The notes under the pieces are model-generated. The model ran no database searches. It saw only the letters and a program-made list of their open reading frames with translations, and was not told the DNA's origin. The position numbers and the translations under genes were made by a program. This document shows positions 6,948 to 11,908 of a DNA stretch of 11,908 nt, piece after piece. Source of the DNA: an uncultured Coriobacteriaceae bacterium (GTDB taxonomy: Bacteria; Actinomycetota; Coriobacteriia; Coriobacteriales; Eggerthellaceae); the NCBI GenBank assembly GCA_900552585.1, contig USAB01000053.1:1-11908 (forward strand), in the 5' to 3' direction. The stretch's first letter is position 1, and each line of letters opens with the position of its first letter.

Positions 6948-8447
6948 CTAGGCCAAGTCACCGTCCATAAGCAGGCCGATGGCAACAATGTATGCCGTCA
7001 GCGCCTGCTTCAATTCGTCTTCCGGCACCGCTTCGTCCACAGCATGCATGCCGCCCGCCCATTCCGGACGCGGGAAGCGCGCAAGGTCCTCGGCGCCGAA
7101 GCTGGTTCCCGCGGGGAAATGGTGCGCATACGTGCCGCCGCCCATGGTAACCGGCGCCGCGTCGCGGCCGGACACTTCCGTATACGCCTGGCGCAGCGCC
7201 TTCACGGGCGCCGTGTCGGGGTCGACCAGCAGGGGCTCCACCAGCGACAGCGGCTTCACCATCGCGCCCAAGCCGGATACCTTGACATACTCCTTCACGA
7301 ATTCCAACAGGCCGTTCGCCGAGACCGTGGCGGGAAAGCGGCAGTCGATGCTCTGCGTGAACCGCACCGCCTTCGATCCGTCAGCGGCGGGAGCCAAGCG
7401 TGCCATGCCGGCGACGCACGTCAGCGGGCCGAAGTCGGCGTCCTGCGTCTGGATGCCGAACAGCCGGCCGTCCGTCTGGCTTGCCGCATCCTCCACGAAC
7501 CGCAGCCACGCGTTCTCCGCATCCGTCCAGATGCCCGCCTCAAGCAGGTAGCGCGCCAACACGGCAAGCGCGTTTCGGGAGCCTTCCGGCATGGCCGCAT
7601 GGCCGGCAATGCCGTGCGCCGTGACCTTGAACGGCACCTTGCCGCCCGCAAACACGCCGGGCTGCGGCTCCGCACTCACATCCGTCGTGGACGCCAGCCT
7701 GCCCGCCTTCGCCAGCACGACAGCCGTAGCCGTGCCCGGTACGGCGTTCACGGCCTGGCCGGCCTCCAGCGAGCGAATGGTCCCGTCTTCGATGGGCGCG
7801 CTTTCGATAAGGGCCTGGAACTGGCCTTTCTCGCCGTAGCAGACCGGGAACTCCGCATCCGGCGTGAACAGGAAGTCCGGTGCCGAATAATGCTGCAGGT
7901 ACCAGTCCACATCGCCCATGCCGCTTTCCTCGTCGCAGCCGAACAGCATGCGCAAATCGTGCGGGAACGCCGTGCCGACAGCGCGATTGCGCTCCACCCA
8001 GAAGCGGACGGCGTGCAGCGCGCACACCAGCGGCCCTTTGTCGTCGCTCACGCCACGGCCGACCAACAGCCCTTCGCGCTCCGTCAGCGCATGCGGGTCG
8101 GAAGACCAGCCTTCGCCCGCTGGCACCGTATCCAGATGCCCGATGATGCCCAGCTGCTTGCGGCCGCCTTCGCCCGCGCCGTCTGTCGCCGGCCCGTTGC
8201 CGGGCAGATCCGCATAGCCGATGCGGCCCTCGCAGTCATGCACCTGCAGACCGTACGCCTGCGCCTTCGCCAGCATGGCATCCAGCGCCTTGCGCGGTCC
8301 AGGGCCGTACGGCGCACCGGCTGCCTCGTCAGCCTGGCCCTTCGCGCTGTCGATGGCAACCAGGTCGGCCAGGTCGGCCCGCACCTTCTCCCACTCGTTT
8401 TCCGTAAATGCCCGTGCCTGTGAAAGAAGATCTGTGCTGTAGAACAT
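6948..8447 (-). CDS. M20 metallopeptidase, PepV/Sapep-like dipeptidase
   Basis: Cytosolic dinuclear-metal dipeptidase that splits dipeptides, usually of broad specificity. 499 residues, longer than M20 aminoacylases and typical of PepV-type enzymes. Metal-site residues are seen at GHLDTVP (His104, catalytic Asp106), GRGVSDDKGP (Asp135), GCDEESG (Glu173/Glu174), FTPDAEFP (Asp197) and near the C terminus GGMHAVDE (His468). The lid-domain region includes GIAGHAAMPEGS. The start is ATG 8447, with GAGGGGAG (8456-8463) eight bases upstream; a 24-codon upstream extension of the frame lacks a comparable site. It probably leads an operon with the aminotransferase and mtnA, and it is divergent from the tRNA-Leu gene. 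Confidence 0.92.
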   Translation of the reverse strand: MFYSTDLLSQARAFTENEWEKVRADLADLVAIDSAKGQADEAAGAPYGPGPRKALDAMLAKAQAYGLQVHDCEGRIGYADLPGNGPATDGAGEGGRKQLGIIGHLDTVPAGEGWSSDPHALTEREGLLVGRGVSDDKGPLVCALHAVRFWVERNRAVGTAFPHDLRMLFGCDEESGMGDVDWYLQHYSAPDFLFTPDAEFPVCYGEKGQFQALIESAPIEDGTIRSLEAGQAVNAVPGTATAVVLAKAGRLASTTDVSAEPQPGVFAGGKVPFKVTAHGIAGHAAMPEGSRNALAVLARYLLEAGIWTDAENAWLRFVEDAASQTDGRLFGIQTQDADFGPLTCVAGMARLAPAADGSKAVRFTQSIDCRFPATVSANGLLEFVKEYVKVSGLGAMVKPLSLVEPLLVDPDTAPVKALRQAYTEVSGRDAAPVTMGGGTYAHHFPAGTSFGAEDLARFPRPEWAGGMHAVDEAVPEDELKQALTAYIVAIGLLMDGDLA

Positions 8448-8567
8448 CCCGTGCGCTCCCCTCGTTGTCGTGCCTTGCTTCCTTCCGTTTTCGCACAGCG
8501 CCCGCCGCATCGCAAGCACCCGTAGGCAGACAGCAGATTCCAGTCACACCGGCATTCCCCAGACACC

Positions 8568-8596
8568 TCGACGCGCTGCAGGTCATGCGTTATAAT
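8568..8596 (+). promoter_or_regulatory. Promoter of tRNA-Leu
   Basis: TCGACG (8568-8573) and a perfect TATAAT (8591-8596) are separated by exactly 17 bases, and the tRNA begins 12 bases after the -10 box. This is the most consensus-like promoter in the window, as expected for a stable RNA gene. Confidence 0.7.
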
Positions 8597-8607
8597 GCGT
8601 TATCCGC

Positions 8608-8691
8608 GCCCGAGTGGCGGAATGGCAGACGCGGTGGTCTCAAAAACCATTGTGGAAACACGTGCGAGTTCGAATCTCGCCTCGGGCACCA
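8608..8691 (+). tRNA. tRNA-Leu (anticodon CAA)
   Basis: The acceptor stem GCCCGAG (8608-8614) pairs with CTCGGGC (8681-8687), followed by A and an encoded CCA. The anticodon arm GTGGT/ACCAT (8634-8638, 8646-8650) holds the loop CTCAAAA with anticodon CAA at 8641-8643, which reads UUG. There is a long variable arm with TGTG-GAAA-CACG, as expected for leucine tRNAs, and the T arm GCGAG-TTCGAAT-CTCGC. It is 84 bases including CCA, with its own promoter and terminator. No phage or integrase remnant adjoins its 3' end. Confidence 0.97.
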
Positions 8692-8704
8692 GTTCGCACC
8701 ATAT

Positions 8705-8738
8705 GCCCCGAAGCGCTTCAGCGCCCCGGGGCGTTTTT
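8705..8738 (+). terminator. Rho-independent terminator of tRNA-Leu
   Basis: GCCCCG (8705-8710) pairs with CGGGGC (8727-8732), and an inner GCGC-TTCA-GCGC hairpin stacks on it. GTTTTT (8733-8738) follows at once. It starts 14 bases after the tRNA 3' end. Confidence 0.88.
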
Positions 8739-8770
8739 CGTTCTCCCGCGTCATGCAGCGTTTTCCGCCA

Positions 8771-8806
8771 GGCAATGCCGCCGGACGCTGCAACCGCAGC
8801 ATTGCC
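8771..8806 (-). other. Hairpin just downstream of nnrE, possible 3' end structure
   Basis: GGCAATGC (8771-8778) pairs with GCATTGCC (8799-8806), an eight-base perfect stem around a 20-base loop that can itself pair in part. It begins ten bases after the nnrE stop codon. There is no U-run on the minus strand, so if it ends transcription it does so inefficiently; it could simply protect the 3' end. Confidence 0.35.
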
Positions 8807-8815
8807 CGAGGGTCA

Positions 8816-9559
8816 TCACAGGCCCGACAGGTACCGCTCTATGTCCGCAATGCGTGCCACGTAGAATGCGCCGCACAGCTTGCGCCCGTTTGGCGTCATC
8901 AGACCCGTCTTCAGCGCCATCATGGTCACAGTGCTGTCCGCACGCACCACCGGGTGGGTTGCCTGGCCCGTCTGCGCATTCAGCCCGCTCGGGACATCAA
9001 TTGCCACGATGCTGGGGCGCTCGGCACCCAGGCCGCAGCAATCCTGCCCGGAGAGCGAGGCGATGATCTCCACGTACGTCCGCGTGGGCTGGCGAAGCGA
9101 ATCGTAATGGAACCCCGTCCCCAGCAGTGCATCCACCAGCACGTCGGCCGCACCGGCCCATTCGCGGATATCCGCCGGATCCGGTGCAACCTCGACCTGC
9201 AGGTTCTCCCGCCGCCCCGCGGCGGCCATGCAGCGCTGCGCCGCCTCATGCGCCGGATGCGCGGCGATGTCGGCTGCCGGGCAGGGCGTGATCAGGCGAA
9301 CGTGGTATCCCGCTTCCGCTAGCAGCTGAGCCACAACCCAGCCGTCGCCGCCGTTGTTGCCCGTTCCGCAGAAGACGACAATGCGGCTGCCCGCCCGCCA
9401 TCTCTGCTCGATGAACTGCGCCGCAGATGCCCCCGCACGCTGCATGAGCGTATCGAGGTCCGTGCCGTCCGCGGCAATGGCCTGCTCCAGCGCCACGACC
9501 TGCGCCACATCCAGCACCTTCGCCGTGTCGAATTCCTCCCACTGCACTTCGTATGCCAT
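8816..9559 (-). CDS. nnrE: NAD(P)H-hydrate epimerase, stand-alone YjeF_N domain
   Basis: Repairs damaged nicotinamide cofactors by interconverting the R and S forms of NAD(P)HX so that the dehydratase NnrD can restore NAD(P)H. 247 residues forming a single Rossmann-like YjeF N-terminal domain. Visible are VFCGTGNNGGDGWVVA (62-77), DALLGTG (143-149) with the conserved Asp143, AIDVPSGLNAQTG (186-198) and the substrate-site stretch around ADSTVTMMALKTG (207-219). Many bacteria fuse this domain to NnrD; here no dehydratase domain follows, so NnrD must be encoded elsewhere or be absent. The start is ATG 9559, with AAAGGAG four to five bases upstream; a ten-codon extension to 9589 is less likely. 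It lies downstream of the aldolase gene, behind a terminator. Confidence 0.92.
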   Translation of the reverse strand: MAYEVQWEEFDTAKVLDVAQVVALEQAIAADGTDLDTLMQRAGASAAQFIEQRWRAGSRIVVFCGTGNNGGDGWVVAQLLAEAGYHVRLITPCPAADIAAHPAHEAAQRCMAAAGRRENLQVEVAPDPADIREWAGAADVLVDALLGTGFHYDSLRQPTRTYVEIIASLSGQDCCGLGAERPSIVAIDVPSGLNAQTGQATHPVVRADSTVTMMALKTGLMTPNGRKLCGAFYVARIADIERYLSGL

Positions 9560-9581
9560 GGCTGCTCCTTTGCTCGCAATC

Positions 9582-9602
9582 CGCTGCACCCCCGGCGCAG
9601 CG
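9582..9602 (-). other. Hairpin immediately upstream of the nnrE ribosome binding site
   Basis: CGCTGC (9582-9587) pairs with GCAGCG (9597-9602) around a nine-base loop. It ends about ten bases before the nnrE AAAGGAG, the same arrangement as the hairpin before mtnA. It may stabilise or mark the start of the nnrE message. A chance match is possible because the stem is only six pairs. Confidence 0.35.
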
Positions 9603-9611
9603 AAACACCGT

Positions 9612-9654
9612 ATGCGAAAGAAGGCGCCGTAAGCACAAAGCCTACGGCGCCTTC
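9612..9654 (-). terminator. Rho-independent terminator after the class I aldolase gene
   Basis: A perfect 12-base inverted repeat (9620-9631 with 9643-9654) surrounds an 11-base loop and is followed on the minus strand by TTTCG. It stands 36 bases after the aldolase stop. The U-tail is short, so some read-through into nnrE is plausible. Confidence 0.75.
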
Positions 9655-9689
9655 ACCTTGTATATACGGGTGGATTTTCCGCCGTATAA

Positions 9690-10628
9690 CTACAGCGTGA
9701 AATCCTTTTCGCCCTTGTAGATGGCAACTGCCTCGTCGACGTCGGCATCTGCCAGCGTGATAGCAGAGATGGCCTTCGTCAGACGGACGGCCTCCTCGGG
9801 ACCGCGCTGATGGATGTTGCGGCCCGTTGCGTTGCCCTGCGCACCCCCCGTGTGGATCTGGTGGTAGAGCTGTTCCAGGAACGCCGTAGCGTCCACCGTG
9901 GAACCGCCCGCGCACACCAGGCCGGTACGGCCGGCAGCGGCGGAGGCGATGGCCAGGTTCTCGTACTGGTCCTTGCCGTCGCTGTCATGCGGCGGGTTCA
10001 CCTTCACGAAGTCGGAGCCCAGGCACAGCGCGACGCCCGCAGCGCCGGCGATGGTGTCGACGGACTTCTCGTCGGCGACCGCCTTGCCGCGCGGATAGAT
10101 CCACAGCACAGTGATCAGGCCGTTCGCGTGAGCCTCGGCAATCAGCTCACCGGCCTCCGCCATCATCGTGGACTCGTACTCGCTGCCCAGGTAGATGGTG
10201 TAGCCGATGCCGACGATGTTCACGCCGGCTTCGCGCATGGCCAAGACGGCGTCCAGCTCGTACAGCTGCGGGGAATACGGGTCGTCCTGATCCGTCTTCA
10301 CCAGGTTCGTCTTGGAGTTCATCTTCACCAGGTAGTTGATCTCCGGGTAGTCCGGGGCGTAGCGGGCAACCAGACCGCGCTGAGCGGCCATGACGCCGAC
10401 GACGCCCTGGTCGGCAACCTTGAACAGGTGCTCGGGGTCGAGATCGGAGGGATCGATGCCCTCTCCGTAGAAGTCCTTGTTCAAATGCTCGATCTTCTGA
10501 TCGCACGCGAACAGCATCAGACGACCGGTGTTGCGCGTAGCCTTCAGATAATTCTCGATGTAAGCCTCACGCGCTTCGGGCAGGACATCAGCGGGAACGC
10601 GGACCTCATCGTGAGTCAAAGTGGGCAT
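9690..10628 (-). CDS. Class I fructose-bisphosphate aldolase-like protein, DhnA/FbaB family
   Basis: Schiff-base aldolase of the archaeal/FbaB type (COG1830), expected to cleave fructose 1,6-bisphosphate to dihydroxyacetone phosphate and glyceraldehyde 3-phosphate or to act on a related ketose phosphate. 312 residues. It shows FACDQKIEHL (40-49), LVKMNSKTNL (100-109), IYLGSE (145-150), WIYPRG (176-181, with the likely catalytic Tyr178), the probable Schiff-base lysine in SDFVKVNPP (Lys209), CAGGST (239-244) and a phosphate-binding GRNIHQR (269-275). The start is ATG 10628, with a perfect TAAGGAGG (10635-10642) six bases upstream; nine extra upstream codons were rejected. It has its own promoter and terminator, so it appears monocistronic. 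Relatives include dehydroquinate-pathway and sugar-salvage aldolases, so the substrate is only probable. Confidence 0.87.
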   Translation of the reverse strand: MPTLTHDEVRVPADVLPEAREAYIENYLKATRNTGRLMLFACDQKIEHLNKDFYGEGIDPSDLDPEHLFKVADQGVVGVMAAQRGLVARYAPDYPEINYLVKMNSKTNLVKTDQDDPYSPQLYELDAVLAMREAGVNIVGIGYTIYLGSEYESTMMAEAGELIAEAHANGLITVLWIYPRGKAVADEKSVDTIAGAAGVALCLGSDFVKVNPPHDSDGKDQYENLAIASAAAGRTGLVCAGGSTVDATAFLEQLYHQIHTGGAQGNATGRNIHQRGPEEAVRLTKAISAITLADADVDEAVAIYKGEKDFTL

Positions 10629-10673
10629 AGATTTCCTCCTTAGGAATGAATGCATGCCTGCGTAGATGCCGCT

Positions 10674-10703
10674 ATTTTAACTGATGGCCTGCTTTCGTGC
10701 GAA
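10674..10703 (-). promoter_or_regulatory. Candidate promoter of the class I aldolase gene
   Basis: On the minus strand TTCGCA (10703-10698) and TAAAAT (10679-10674) are 18 bases apart, with four and five consensus matches. The -10 box is 45 bases before the ATG at 10628. AT-richness peaks here within otherwise GC-rich surroundings, which supports the call. Confidence 0.45.
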
Positions 10704-10759
10704 GCCCACGCACGATTTCCACCAGTGTCCCCCAATTGGTAAAAGCGCTGGGAAACCGC

Positions 10760-11314
10760 CTAGAACCATTCGCGGACGTGCAGGACGTGCGTGCTTTCGA
10801 ACTTGCTCTGCGACTCCGTCAGGTACAGGATGCCCTCCACGACGCCGACGAGCGCCATGACGGCCGCCGCGACGCCCAGCGTGAACACGCCGCCCACAAT
10901 GGTGATGCCCAGGGTGATGAACCCGGCCGTGGTATAGCCCAGATAGAACTTATGGATGCCGAAGCATCCCAACAAGATTGCCAGCAGCGCGGCCGCCACA
11001 TGGTCCTTCGAGGGAACGAACGGCGCCTCTTCGTATAGCACGGTTGCGGCCGCCTCAGATCCGCGGTTGCCACGCGCCTCCGCTTCCGATTGAAGCGCGA
11101 TGGCATCGACGATATCGTCGGGAGAGCTGGAGGCGTCAGAACGGACGGCAGCGCCGGCGACGTCCGCAACGTCCGGACGGGCTGCCGCATCATCACGTTC
11201 GGAAGACGCAGCAGGTGGCTCAGGAGATGCGTCCCCGGCCTCGCGGCGCAATTCGGCAAGGTGCGCCTGTGCGCGCGCCACCTCGGCCTCCGCATCTGCA
11301 ATGCGTTCTTCCAT
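10760..11314 (-). CDS. TM2-domain membrane protein with a charged N-terminal coiled coil
   Basis: 184 residues from the preferred ATG 11314. Residues 1-25 are Glu/Ala/Arg-rich with coiled-coil character. About 26-98 is a low-complexity Ala/Ser/Asp/Pro-rich linker. A C-terminal TM2 domain (about 101-166) has two membrane segments around the hallmark GIHKFYLGY motif (119-127), and the protein ends in REWF. The function of TM2 proteins in bacteria is unknown. The start is uncertain. The frame is open to TTG 11455, which adds 47 codons that look partly protein-like (YVRFYEGKGEYVV), and a GTG at 11347 is also possible with AAAGGG upstream. ATG 11314 has only a weak GGGA site. The domain identity is sure, the N terminus is not. 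It lies downstream of a VTT membrane-protein gene on the same strand. Confidence 0.82.
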   Translation of the reverse strand: MEERIADAEAEVARAQAHLAELRREAGDASPEPPAASSERDDAAARPDVADVAGAAVRSDASSSPDDIVDAIALQSEAEARGNRGSEAAATVLYEEAPFVPSKDHVAAALLAILLGCFGIHKFYLGYTTAGFITLGITIVGGVFTLGVAAAVMALVGVVEGILYLTESQSKFESTHVLHVREWF

Positions 11315-11513
11315 ATCGCGGGTCCCATTGCGCCCTTGTGAAACCACGTATTCGCCCTTTCCCTCGTAAAAGCGTACGTACACCTTAGCGGAGAACGTGC
11401 GGGGGAAAGCGCTGTAGCGGACAGTCGTAACGGACTTGCCACCTATTGAGCTCAAAACAATACCTAGCAGGGTTCGGCAGTACGAGAACGTTAACGAATT
11501 CCCGAAAAATGAC

Positions 11514-11908
11514 TCAGTGCGAGCCGCGTTCCTTCATCTTCTCCAGACGCTCGATAATGCGGTCGCGCATCAGGATGCCGATCACCGCGATGATAGCCAC
11601 CACGATGAAGATGACGATGCCCTGCGTCATGTCGCCGTTCGCCATGCTGGAAGCGGCATATGTACTGACAAAGATGCCGGGGATGCGGCCGAGTGTGGAA
11701 AGCAGCAGGAACGGCGCCAGCTTCATATCCGTCAGCGCCACCAGGTACGTGAACACGTCCTTCGGCATGCCGGGGATAAGGAATAGGATGAATACGACGG
11801 TGTCCAAACGCCCCGACGCCTCGAACGAACGGAATTTGCTCATGAAGGAATCGGACGCCATGCTGCGCACGAAGGGGGCGCCCAGCCAATGGACTAGCAG
11901 GTACACGA
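11514..11908 (-). CDS. VTT-domain (TVP38/TMEM64, DedA superfamily) membrane protein, C-terminal part
   Basis: The last 131 codons of a multi-pass inner-membrane protein; the start is beyond the right edge, and the GTG at 11906 is an internal valine. The segment FLIPGMPKDVFTYLVALT followed by LLLSTLGRIPG and YAASSMANGD is characteristic of the VTT (formerly SNARE-associated) family, related to lipid-scrambling or transport proteins. A final membrane helix (IVIFIVVAIIAVIGIL) and a basic tail, RDRIIERLEKMKERGSH, follow. The precise substrate is unknown. The stop is TGA 11516-11514. About 200 bases, or about 60 if the longer start is real, separate it from the TM2 gene; that gap contains a CGTTAACG palindrome but no clear terminator, so co-transcription is possible. 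Confidence 0.85.
   Translation of the reverse strand, partial: VYLLVHWLGAPFVRSMASDSFMSKFRSFEASGRLDTVVFILFLIPGMPKDVFTYLVALTDMKLAPFLLLSTLGRIPGIFVSTYAASSMANGDMTQGIVIFIVVAIIAVIGILMRDRIIERLEKMKERGSH

Noticed and set aside
5666..6970. 434-codon plus-strand open frame
   Set aside because: Antisense shadow of the aminotransferase gene, whose catalytic motifs are clear on the other strand.
7044..8423. 459-codon plus-strand open frame
   Set aside because: Antisense shadow of the M20 peptidase gene, rich in Arg, His and Gln with no family resemblance.
8608..8760. tRNA-Leu as an integration site for a mobile element
   Set aside because: No repeat of the tRNA 3' end, no integrase and no composition change follow; the next gene is the housekeeping nnrE.
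8590..8802. Minus-strand frame across the tRNA gene (reads CPRRDSNSHVF...)
   Set aside because: It is the antisense of tRNA-Leu and its terminator; such frames are a frequent false annotation over tRNA genes and have no ribosome binding site.
9810..10643. 277-codon plus-strand open frame
   Set aside because: Antisense shadow of the class I aldolase gene.

Overview
This is a GC-rich bacterial chromosome segment of ordinary, densely packed housekeeping genes, almost all on the minus strand. Long spurious antisense open frames, frequent GTG starts, strong purine-rich ribosome binding sites and the styles of the TM2-domain and aminotransferase proteins suggest a high-GC actinobacterium. My best guess is class Coriobacteriia (Eggerthella/Slackia-like); this is an inference from protein style, not a database result.

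Layout, left to right. The 5' part of ftsH (972-1, running off the left edge) lies 34 bases behind hpt (1582-1007). An approximately 550-base gap follows. It holds the hpt leader and, on the plus strand, a decayed relic of a small TIGR04076-like gene (about 1854-2077: start codon apparently lost, one frameshift). The relic abuts an intrinsic terminator (2071-2108) that ends the tilS-maf transcript. tilS (3885-2764) and maf (GTG 2762-2139) are one base apart. In many bacteria tilS, hpt and ftsH are consecutive, so maf and the relic appear to have split that cluster here.

A lone plus-strand gene for a small four-helix membrane protein (PF04020 / YvlD type, 4133-4498) converges on a minus-strand group: an M20 dipeptidase (8447-6948), a class I/II aminotransferase (6880-5696) and mtnA (5620-4517). 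The group has short gaps and looks like an operon linking peptide breakdown, transamination and salvage of methylthioribose or deoxyribose phosphate. A tRNA-Leu(CAA) gene (8608-8691, plus strand, CCA encoded) has its own consensus-like promoter and a textbook terminator.

The right third carries, on the minus strand, a VTT-domain membrane protein cut by the right edge (>11908-11514), a TM2-domain membrane protein (11314-10760), a DhnA/FbaB-type class I aldolase (10628-9690) with promoter and terminator, and a stand-alone NAD(P)HX epimerase, nnrE (9559-8816).

I found no insertion sequence, CRISPR array, prophage or defence system. I do not see a previously undescribed system. The points most worth a second look are the relic gene, the broken tilS-hpt-ftsH arrangement, the mtnA neighbourhood and the stable hairpins placed just ahead of the mtnA and nnrE ribosome binding sites.
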